Positions 1 through 5,627 of a DNA stretch of 16,035 bases are shown here, piece after piece. Both the position numbers and the translations under genes were made by a program. Under the pieces are notes generated by a model that searched no databases, was not told where the DNA came from, and saw only the letters and a list, made by a program, of their open reading frames with translations. The stretch covers positions 1 to 16,035 of the forward strand of contig CAUCYJ010000033.1 in assembly GCA_958446945.1 (NCBI GenBank). The letters are read 5' to 3'. The stretch comes from UBA9414 sp958446945 (lineage in GTDB: Bacteria; Bacillota; Clostridia; Lachnospirales; Lachnospiraceae). The first letter of the stretch is position 1, and every line of letters starts with the position of its first letter.

Positions 1-812
1 TCCACTCCCTGTATAAATTCCATTAAATCCTTATCATCATCTGTATAAACCTCTCCATTTAACGCAGATTTCAGCACTGTCGTCAATTGGTCTACATAGT
101 CATGATATTTTGGATTCGTGCGATCACGCGGTCTCGGCAGATCAATCTTAATATCTGCCAGTATCTTCCCGTGATTTCGTGACATCACAACGACACGGTC
201 ACTCAGATAAATAGACTCATCCACATCGTGAGTTACCATAAGTGCTGTCGTCTTTTTCTTTTGTAAAATACTTTCCAGCTGCATCTGGAGCATCTGTCTC
301 ATCTGGAAATCTACCGCTCCAAGCGGCTCATCCATTAAAAGTACCTGCGGATCACAGGCAATTGCACGAAGAAGCGCAACCCTCTGCTTCATACCACCAG
401 AAAGTTCATGTATATAGTGATTCTCATACTCTGTAAGCTGAGCCATCTCTAATAACTCTTTCAGCGTCTGTTTGCGCTGTTCCTTCGGAACTTTCATTTT
501 TTTCATTGGATATTCAATGTTTTCTCCAACTTTCAGCCACGGAAATAATGCATAATTCTGAAACATAAATGCACGATCTGTCCCAGGCTTGCTGACTTCT
601 TTTCCATTTACAATAATTTTTCCATCATCCGGCTTTTGGAATCCGGCAATAATTGTCAACGTTGTTGTCTTTCCACATCCGGAAGGACCAAGCAGAGAAA
701 CAAATTCTCCCTCTCCCACCTCAAAAGAAACATCCTTCAATACCTGCGCCGGCTCTTCCGGTTTTCTCTTGTTTTTAAATGTTTTTGAAATATGTTCTAC
801 TGAAATAGACAT
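1..812 (-). CDS. saoA: ABC transporter ATP-binding protein, NitT/TauT (SsuB/TauB) type, partial
   Basis: The start ATG lies at 812, preceded by an AGGAGAGG-type ribosome binding site. The frame stays open for 270 codons and leaves the window at its left edge, so the last few residues are missing; the family is usually about 250-270 residues. The ATPase signatures occur in order: Walker A GPSGCGKTT (near residue 45), Q-loop QNYALFPW, signature LSGGMKQR, Walker B VLLMDEP and the H-loop THD. It should energise import through a binding-protein-dependent permease at the cytoplasmic face of the membrane. It is the fourth gene of the operon that starts at 3033, 32 nt behind a Cys-Sec binding protein. 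It is the only ATPase visible here, so it could also serve the plus-strand permease at 3236-4057. It contains no in-frame TGA. The saoA symbol is from memory of the Sao system. The family assignment is secure, the substrate unknown. Confidence 0.9.
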   Translation of the reverse strand, partial: MSISVEHISKTFKNKRKPEEPAQVLKDVSFEVGEGEFVSLLGPSGCGKTTTLTIIAGFQKPDDGKIIVNGKEVSKPGTDRAFMFQNYALFPWLKVGENIEYPMKKMKVPKEQRKQTLKELLEMAQLTEYENHYIHELSGGMKQRVALLRAIACDPQVLLMDEPLGAVDFQMRQMLQMQLESILQKKKTTALMVTHDVDESIYLSDRVVVMSRNHGKILADIKIDLPRPRDRTNPKYHDYVDQLTTVLKSALNGEVYTDDDKDLMEFIQGV

Positions 813-844
813 CTCTTTCCTCTCCTCTGTACATATATCTTTGT

Positions 845-1633
845 TTACTGCCTCAATTCTAACGGTAAAAACTCTATCTGCTTGTCCTGAATCCATTCCT
901 TTGGCACTCCAAGTTTTTCTGCCAGATATTCCGGCTGATTTAATTTCTCTACTGCCTGATTATAACTGATCACAAAATCCTCAAACGCTTTTGTTTTTGC
1001 AAATTCTTTTTCTACTACAAGCACATAGGAAATATAGTCATGAGCCGAAAGCGGTTTGTTCTCATACTGCGGTACTTTTGCTGCCTTTGTCACATCCTGA
1101 ATTACCGCATCCACCTGTCCATCCTCTAATGTATAAAGAATACCTTTCTGGGTTACATCCTGAAAATTTTCCAGCTGAGGATATGTTTCCTTAGCTACCT
1201 GTTTTTCCTGTTCCCTTCCCTGACTGATTCCGACTGTTTTTACCTTCTCCCATTCATTTTTATAACTGATTACTTCTGCATTCATAATTGCAGGACCATA
1301 GATTTCCACATGTTCATTCTGCTCCACGGTATGTACGGCAACATGCTGACAATAAAATGCAAGATTAATTTCTTTCGCACTCAGTGCCCACTGAGCAAGA
1401 TTGCTTCAGCAATCCTGAAACGATGAGCTTTCCAGTGAATCCTTGATTTCATACGTTTCACTCAGAAGCTCTACCGTTTCTTTCATTAGCACACCTGACA
1501 GATCGTCACCTGCGCCAATTCGAATCTCAGCATTCTCGTTCATTGCCTTCTCTTTTGGAAACCCAAAACTAATCAGGAAACCTACAACAATAAATCCAAT
1601 AATAAAAATGACAACTTTTTTCTGAATACTCAT
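845..1633 (-). CDS. saoB: small ABC-type substrate-binding selenoprotein with a Cys75-Sec76 pair
   Basis: ATG at 1633 to TAA at 845-847 gives 262 residues if the TGA at 1406-1408 is read as selenocysteine (U76). Without readthrough the frame breaks into a 75-codon and a roughly 185-codon piece. Residues 7-26 form one hydrophobic segment, so the protein is probably an anchored extracytoplasmic protein. The context is FQDC-U-SNLAQWALS, and the C-terminal half (VKTVGISQGRE, DGQVDAVIQD) resembles the second lobe of NMT1/SsuA-type binding proteins. A vicinal Cys-Sec pair suits capture of a soft metal or organometal, or formation of a selenenylsulfide. The gene begins 3 nt after the COG0701 permease gene and is followed by the ABC ATPase. 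Trp is encoded by TGG elsewhere in the gene, which argues against TGA meaning Trp. The saoB assignment is from memory; the larger binding protein at 4299-5582 could compete for the name. Confidence 0.8.
1378..1408 (-). promoter_or_regulatory. bacterial SECIS-like hairpin for the UGA at 1406-1408
   Basis: Reading the minus strand, the UGA (1408-1406) is followed after 16 nt by the apical loop GGGC (1389-1386). The loop is closed by the perfect arms CTCAGT and ACTGAG (1395-1390 / 1385-1380), extended by two G-T pairs to 1397/1378. Loop position and leading G residues fit the usual bacterial SECIS pattern (loop 16-37 nt after UGA, G near its start). I checked the pairing by eye, not by folding software. 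Confidence 0.75.
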
Positions 1634-1636
1634 GAA

Positions 1637-2779
1637 TTATGCTTTCTTCATCTTTCTCCGAAGATATCTGTATAATGCAACAACTGCATATGCGATGATA
1701 ATTCCGCTGCAAATCCAATTTGCCCAGGCTGGAAGCTCAATCATCAGTTTATTCGCCTGCTTAATTGTGTTAGATGTTCTATCGAAATCCAACACCGGTT
1801 TAAATCCCGGCATCAATAATTTGTTCGCAATATAACCGGAAATAAATCCCAATGCTACTATCATTGAAAAATACATTGCGCTGGCTCTTTTTCCGATCAT
1901 CTTTGTGATCGTAAGAAGTTCCGGCACGTTCGTACCTGCTCCAGCCATCAGGTACATGATTGATATACCTGGTGCAGCTCCACTGGCTACCAGAGCTGCA
2001 ATAAACGGTATATGGCCTACCGCTCAAACATACATAAATGTTGAGACAACAGCAATTCCGAATAAGGAAATCACTCCCGGCTGACCGAGATAATCATGAA
2101 TAAATGACTGTGGAACAATGGTAAATAAAAATCCTGCAATCAACATTCCTGTAACACTGTACTTACTAATTGTGACTGCAAGTTCTGTCGCTGACCACCG
2201 CAGACCGCTTTTAATTTTCTCCCAGAAGGACGGTTCTTCAAACTCCAGCTGAATCATACCGCCTCCTTCGGAGTCTTCTTCATCGGTTTCAAGCTTAACA
2301 GAAACTTCTGAACCGCCATATTTTTTATTGCGCAGACCAATATGTAATTCATCTCCGCCAAAACGATTCGCAATCATTCCGATGAGCATTGGTCCTACAA
2401 ATCCTGAAATTACATATATAATTGTAATTTCTTTTCCCAAAAGCCCCCATGACAGCAACACCGCCAATGGGTTGATGACTGGCGTACTTGTCATAAAGGT
2501 TAATGTGGGACCAAGATAGGCTCCGCTGTAGTACATACTGATTCCCAATGGGATCGTTCCGCAGCTGCAGATAGGAAGTAACATTCCGGTTACCGTTGTC
2601 CAGAATACCCCTCTCACTTTCGTAGAACCAATTGCTGTCTTCTGCAGATTCTCAGGCTTAATAAACTCGTGCAGCAACCCTGCAACGATAAAGCTGAAAA
2701 CAACCCAGGCAGAAGAACTGTTCAGCATCGACCAGGCCGACTGGATAATGCTGTACAAAAAGTCCAATACCTCTCTCAT
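1637..2779 (-). CDS. saoE: COG0701/DUF318 (ArsP-like) permease, selenoprotein with Sec252
   Basis: ATG at 2779 overlaps the TAA of the preceding gene (TAATG), and the gene ends with TAA at 1637-1639. Reading TGA at 2024-2026 as Sec gives 380 residues with about eight membrane segments. The family hallmarks are LPICSCGTIPLG and TSTPVINPLAVLL in the first half, and MYVUAVGHIP followed by YLMAGAGTNVPELL in the second half. These are the two internal repeats typical of COG0701 permeases. From memory, homologues usually carry Cys where U252 sits. Characterised ArsP members export trivalent organoarsenicals, so efflux or transfer of an organometal(loid) is a reasonable inference. A charged cytoplasmic loop (ETDEEDSEGGG) separates the halves. 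Coupling to a thioredoxin-like partner upstream is also typical. The saoE symbol is from memory. Confidence 0.85.
1973..2026 (-). promoter_or_regulatory. bacterial SECIS-like hairpin for the UGA at 2024-2026
   Basis: After the UGA (2026-2024) the minus strand carries a two-part hairpin. The outer arms TGCAGCT / AGCTGCA (2000-1994 / 1979-1973) pair 7 bp. The inner arms CTGG / CCAG (1993-1990 / 1986-1983) close the loop TAG at 1989-1987, 34 nt after the UGA. The loop G is at the third place, slightly off the consensus. A second, weaker hairpin (CGGTA/TACCG, 2022-2006) starts too close to the UGA to be typical. Confidence 0.6.
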
Positions 2780-3033
2780 TATAGTTTTAAAGCCTCCTCA
2801 AATGCGTTTCGCACAGCTTGTTTTGTCAGTTTCGTTACTGCTTTTTTCTCATTGATTACAAGCATACTCTTAGAAACTGAACCATACTTTTTAATATAAT
2901 CGAAGTCTGTACCTGCGCGATATATTTTTACATGTACTCTGCCTTCATATTCTTTCTCTAAGACTTGAACCAAGTCCCCGAATACTTCGCATCACGCACA
3001 TACACTGATATACTCGATACATGGCTTTTCCAC
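2779..3033 (-). CDS. saoT: thioredoxin-like selenoprotein with a CAUC motif
   Basis: A GTG start at 3033 follows GGGAGGTG with good spacing, and the gene ends with TAA at 2779-2781. With TGA at 2992-2994 read as Sec14, the product has 84 residues. The N-terminus contains Cys5 and then SVC-A-U-C, i.e. C12-A-U14-C15. This is a CxxC-type redox site in which Sec replaces the residue just before the second Cys. The rest (VHVKIYRAGTDFDYIKKYGS, then SKSMLVINEKKAV and a C-terminal helix) fits the small thioredoxin/glutaredoxin-fold proteins often found beside COG0701 permeases. There is no signal peptide, so it probably acts in the cytoplasm. Its likely role is to reduce, or hand substrate to, the selenoprotein permease, with which it is translationally coupled (TAATG). 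A frame starting only after the TGA would need a TTG start at 2973 and would lose the whole active site. The saoT symbol is from memory. Confidence 0.85.
2960..2994 (-). promoter_or_regulatory. bacterial SECIS-like hairpin for the UGA at 2992-2994
   Basis: On the minus strand, the perfect arms GACTTG / CAAGTC (2976-2971 / 2967-2962), extended by two G-T pairs, enclose the loop GTT (2970-2968). The loop begins 21 nt after the UGA and starts with G, as expected of bacterial SECIS elements. Confidence 0.75.
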
Positions 3034-3069
3034 TTTTACACCTCCCTATAATATCTATATATCTTCCTA

Positions 3070-3075
3070 ATTATA
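3070..3075 (-). promoter_or_regulatory. likely -10 element of the saoT operon
   Basis: TATAAT on the minus strand lies 37 nt upstream of the saoT start. The sequence 17 nt further upstream (AAGAAA) is a poor -35 element. This suggests a weak or activator-dependent promoter, perhaps driven from the inverted repeat at 3124-3152. Confidence 0.4.
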
Positions 3076-3123
3076 ACGGAGTTCTAAATTCTTTTCTTGT
3101 TTTATTAAAAAACCTAATATATT

Positions 3124-3152
3124 AATATTCATTTATTTTTGTTATGAATATT
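3124..3152. promoter_or_regulatory. 9-bp inverted repeat, candidate operator in the divergent region
   Basis: AATATTCAT (3124-3132) and ATGAATATT (3144-3152) are perfect inverted copies separated by 11 nt, so their centres are 20 bp, or two helical turns, apart. The repeat lies between the two selenoprotein transcription units, near -50 of the plus-strand promoter and -75 of the minus-strand promoter. That is a fitting place for a shared activator site. The binding protein is unknown. Confidence 0.5.
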
Positions 3153-3174
3153 TATATCTTCTTACAAATAAATC

Positions 3175-3183
3175 TGCTATGAT
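3175..3183 (+). promoter_or_regulatory. extended -10 promoter of the plus-strand ABC permease gene
   Basis: TGC followed by TATGAT (3178-3183) forms an extended -10 element 53 nt upstream of the TTG start. No good -35 is visible (about TATCTT). The same TGC-TATAAT arrangement precedes the binding-protein gene at 4230-4238, so the two units may be regulated alike. Confidence 0.45.
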
Positions 3184-3235
3184 TTTTGTGAATTATTACA
3201 ATTTATTCATATCTATTCATCAAGGGGGTGAGGTT

Positions 3236-4057
3236 TTGAGTGAAAACAAACAAGTAGATCGTATGATCCACGCCACCAAAATGAAAGATCGGCAAAATTG
3301 GCGAAAAATGGGCGGCAAAAACTATAATGTCGGAGCAATCATTTCTCTTATTATTATTGCAATCGTCTGGTATGTTGCTGCACACATCGTAGATTCTCCA
3401 TTTACATTCCCGTATTTAGAGACCGTATTACATGATGTCGTTTATTCTCTATCTGATTTATACGTTCTTAAAAATCTCGGAATTACGATGCGCCGAGTTC
3501 TGACCGGTTCCTTATATGCTTTCATTATTGGTTTTCCTTTAGGAATGATTATGGGATATTCTCCTAAAATTTTGCAGGCAATGTCTCCATTTATCAACTC
3601 CTTAAGACAAGTTCCAATTATGGCGTGGGTTCCTTTATCTATTGTATGGCTTGGTATCGGTGATGGTCCAACCATTTTCCTGATCGCGTTTAGCGGTATT
3701 TTTACAATTATTTTAAATACCGTTGCAGGTGTGCAGGACATCAGTAAAGATTTCTATAATGCCGCACGATCAATGGGCGCAGGAACATTAAGCATTATAA
3801 AAGATATTGTTATTCCGGGCTCTCTTCCTGGAGTGCTGACCGGAATTCGACTGGCAATCGGGCTTGGATGGATGTCCGTTATATGAGCGGAGTTCATTGC
3901 GACAAGTGCCGGGTTCGGTTACATAATGGTGGAAGCTCAGGGCCGTTTACAGACTTCAACAGTTATCGCATATATGATAATTGCCGGTCTGATTGGTTTC
4001 CTGATCGACACTGTTCTTGTACTTTGTGAAAGAGTACTGTTACAGTGGAAAGCATAA
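3236..4057 (+). CDS. ABC transporter permease (NitT/TauT type), selenoprotein with Sec217
   Basis: I place the start at TTG 3236, 5 nt after GGGGGTG; an ATG at 3263 is possible but lacks such a site. The frame runs to TAA at 4055-4057, 273 residues with U217 from the TGA at 3884-3886. Five or six membrane segments and the EAA-like loop (YNAARSMGAGTLSIIKDIVIP) identify a SsuC/TauC-type permease. The post-TGA part (AEFIATSAGFGYMIVEAQGR) is a normal continuation of the family: the expected 'AE.I...G.GY' block sits directly after the TGA. Thus this is not a truncation. In relatives I remember, the U position is usually Ala, not Cys, so Sec here looks like a gained function inside a membrane helix, facing the permeation path. 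Its partner is probably the binding protein at 4299. The ATPase at 1-812 is the only candidate in view. It could be the saoP of the Sao system or a separate selenoprotein transporter family. Confidence 0.82.
3884..3922 (+). promoter_or_regulatory. bacterial SECIS-like hairpin for the UGA at 3884-3886
   Basis: GTGCCG (3906-3911) pairs with CGGTTAC (3916-3922, one bulged T) around the loop GGTT (3912-3915). The loop begins 25 nt after the UGA and starts with GG. The stem is short (three G-C pairs, one G-T pair, then two pairs beyond the bulge), so it is weaker than the others in this window. Confidence 0.6.
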
Positions 4058-4060
4058 CAC

Positions 4061-4155
4061 AGACGGAGACAACAGCATGTCCGCCAGATTGCTGCCGTCT
4101 ATAGAAAGCCTGAAGAAATAACTGATTTTCATTATTTCTTCAGGCTTTATTTATT
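4061..4155 (+). terminator. stem-loop followed by a strong intrinsic terminator after the permease gene
   Basis: Two structures follow the permease stop codon. The first is a bulged hairpin, AGACGG...CAGCA with TGCTG-CCGTCT (4061-4100), of unknown role. The second is a perfect 17-bp hairpin (4105-4121 with 4132-4148; arm AAAGCCTGAAGAAATAA) followed by a T-rich tract to about 4155. This is a convincing terminator and separates transcription of the permease from that of the binding protein. It accounts for most of the 241-nt gap. Confidence 0.85.
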
Positions 4156-4229
4156 TTTTATATATTTCACTCTGTCTTCATTCGAAAATCAAATACATCT
4201 TTGGATTACTTTCTTTTTCCAGATTCCTC

Positions 4230-4238
4230 TGCTATAAT
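4230..4238 (+). promoter_or_regulatory. extended -10 promoter of the large binding-protein gene
   Basis: TGC-TATAAT (TATAAT at 4233-4238) lies 60 nt upstream of the ATG. The expected -35 position (about 4210-4215, TTTCTT) is poor. The strong extended -10 may allow high expression of the binding protein independently of the permease. Confidence 0.55.
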
Positions 4239-4246
4239 GACTTTGC

Positions 4247-4266
4247 AAATATTAATAAATATTAAT
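4247..4266 (+). repeat. tandem 10-bp direct repeat just downstream of the promoter
   Basis: AAATATTAAT occurs twice without a gap (4247-4256 and 4257-4266), immediately after the predicted transcription start. A one-helical-turn period is typical of sites bound by OmpR-type regulators or tandem dimers, and such a regulator is encoded at 7361-8059. It could also be simple AT-rich sequence. Confidence 0.45.
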
Positions 4267-4298
4267 TTTTTAATATGACATACGAAGGGGGAAATGAC

Positions 4299-5582
4299 AT
4301 GAAAAAGAAAGTTTTAGCAGCATTTCTCGCTACTGCAATGGTATGCGGTCTTCTCACAGGCTGTCATGACAGTAGTAAGAATGAAGCTACGATCGACATC
4401 AAGAAAACAAGCTACGATCCAAAAGAAGAAGTCAAAGACTTTGAATTCGGAGAGTTAAATGATGTAGAAAAGGATTATGTAATTGAGATGGGTTACAATA
4501 ACTGTGACCATATGGTTGCTTCAATCATCGGTGAGAAAGCCGGTATTTACGAGGCAATGGGATTAAATGTTAATCTTACAAAATCAGGCGAAACAACAAA
4601 AGCACTTATTAGCGGCGCAATGGACGTTGGTTACATTGGTGTTGGCGCTGCCGGTCTTTCACAAAATCCACCATACTTTATTGCATCTGCAAACCACACT
4701 GGTGGTTCCCGCTACTTAGTAGTAAGTAATGACATTAAAGAAGCAAAAGATATCGAAGGCAAAACACTTGCAATGCCTGCTGAACCTGCTGAAGATTCAG
4801 AATGGCGCGGTTGGGCAAGAGATTATGGATTTTCCTATAATAAAGAAGATTATGACATTGTCAGCATGGGACAAGCTGATGCTATGTTCGCATTAAAAGC
4901 CGGTCAGATTGACGGCTTCGTCTGCTGAGACCCTTATGCCTCTCAGGCAGAGTTCGAAGGTTTCGGACATATTATGTGTATCAGTTGGGGAACAAATCTT
5001 GATGAAAACGGTAAGGTACCGGATGCTGACTCCTGGGCAAGATGCTGTACGCTCAGTATGAATAAAGACTTTGAGCAGAAATGCCCAGAACTTGCTCGTC
5101 GTCTCGTATATGCGCACACACTTGCAGTTCAGTATTTATACACGCATCCTTATAATGCAGCGATGATGTTTGCCGATGGATTTGACTGTGATCCATATGT
5201 AGCGCTTCGTACAGTCTATATGAAAACTGTTGCAGAAGGCCGTACAATCACATGGCACTGGTCAGAATCTAACCTGGAAAATGATGAGAAATTTGACACA
5301 CAGTGGCAAAATCCATCGATTCCGGAAGTTGATATTAACTACAAATCAATTTATGAAGAATCACTCCAGAAAGCCACTACATTACATGAATCAGCAGGTA
5401 CTCGTGATTTTGAAGAATTCATAAAAGAAGACGTTGATCCAATTTCACCACTTGGAATTACATTTGAAGATTGGTACAACAATGCAAAAACGATTGATGG
5501 TATCTCTGATGAAGACGCTGTTGACATTTCTAAAACAGCAACTCCGTATCTCAACGAGAATCTAAAAGAGAAAGATAAATAA
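4299..5582 (+). CDS. lipoprotein ABC substrate-binding selenoprotein with a Cys209-Sec210 pair
   Basis: ATG at 4299 follows AAGGGGG with normal spacing; an upstream in-frame ATG at 4275 has no ribosome binding site. Reading TGA at 4926-4928 as Sec gives 427 residues ending at TAA 5582. The signal peptide ends in the lipobox LLTGC, so Cys22 is the predicted lipid-anchored residue. The body is NMT1/SsuA-type: YNNCDHMVASIIGEKAGIYEAMG, then TKALISGAMDVGYIGVGAAG, then QADAMFALKAGQIDGFVC-U-DPYASQAEFEG. The block around U210 corresponds to the ligand-contacting 'G.iDaf..wEP' region of this family, so the Cys-Sec pair probably lies in the binding cleft. TGG encodes Trp several times in the same gene, so reassignment of TGA to Trp is unlikely, although family members often have Trp near here. 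A second Cys pair (WARCC, about residue 250) is present. It follows the permease gene but has its own promoter. Confidence 0.85.
4926..4968 (+). promoter_or_regulatory. bacterial SECIS-like hairpin for the UGA at 4926-4928
   Basis: GTTCGAA (4952-4958) and TTCGGAC (4962-4968) form a 7-bp stem with one G-T pair around the loop GGT (4959-4961). The loop starts 30 nt after the UGA. The AGGTT-like apex resembles the loop of the E. coli fdhF SECIS element. Confidence 0.75.
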
Positions 5583-5587
5583 GCATT

Positions 5588-5627
5588 AAAAATTCCTGCG
5601 TCAGATTAATTTGGTGCAGGAATTTTT
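5588..5627. terminator. bidirectional terminator between the binding-protein and kinase genes
   Basis: AAAAATTCCTGC (5588-5599) and GCAGGAATTTTT (5616-5627) are perfect 12-nt arms with a 16-nt loop, giving A/T runs on both sides. The two genes converge here. The hairpin overlaps the last codons and the stop of the kinase gene. Confidence 0.85.

Noticed and set aside
2006..2022. CGGTA/TACCG hairpin as the SECIS of the COG0701 permease
   Set aside because: Its loop begins only 6 nt after the UGA, too close for the usual bacterial arrangement; the larger hairpin at 1973-2000 fits better.
1406..4928. TGA codons as Trp in a reassigned genetic code
   Set aside because: TGG is used for Trp throughout, including in the same genes, and the long kinase, oxidoreductase, dehydratase and LysR genes contain no internal TGA. 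The TGAs sit in Cys-like motifs with hairpins downstream. Only the site at 4926 could align with Trp in relatives.
1406..4928. Broken genes or sequencing errors
   Set aside because: Each affected gene stays in the same frame after the TGA, has a good start site, and shows no other damage. Five independent nonsense changes, all TGA and none TAA or TAG, in neighbouring genes is improbable.
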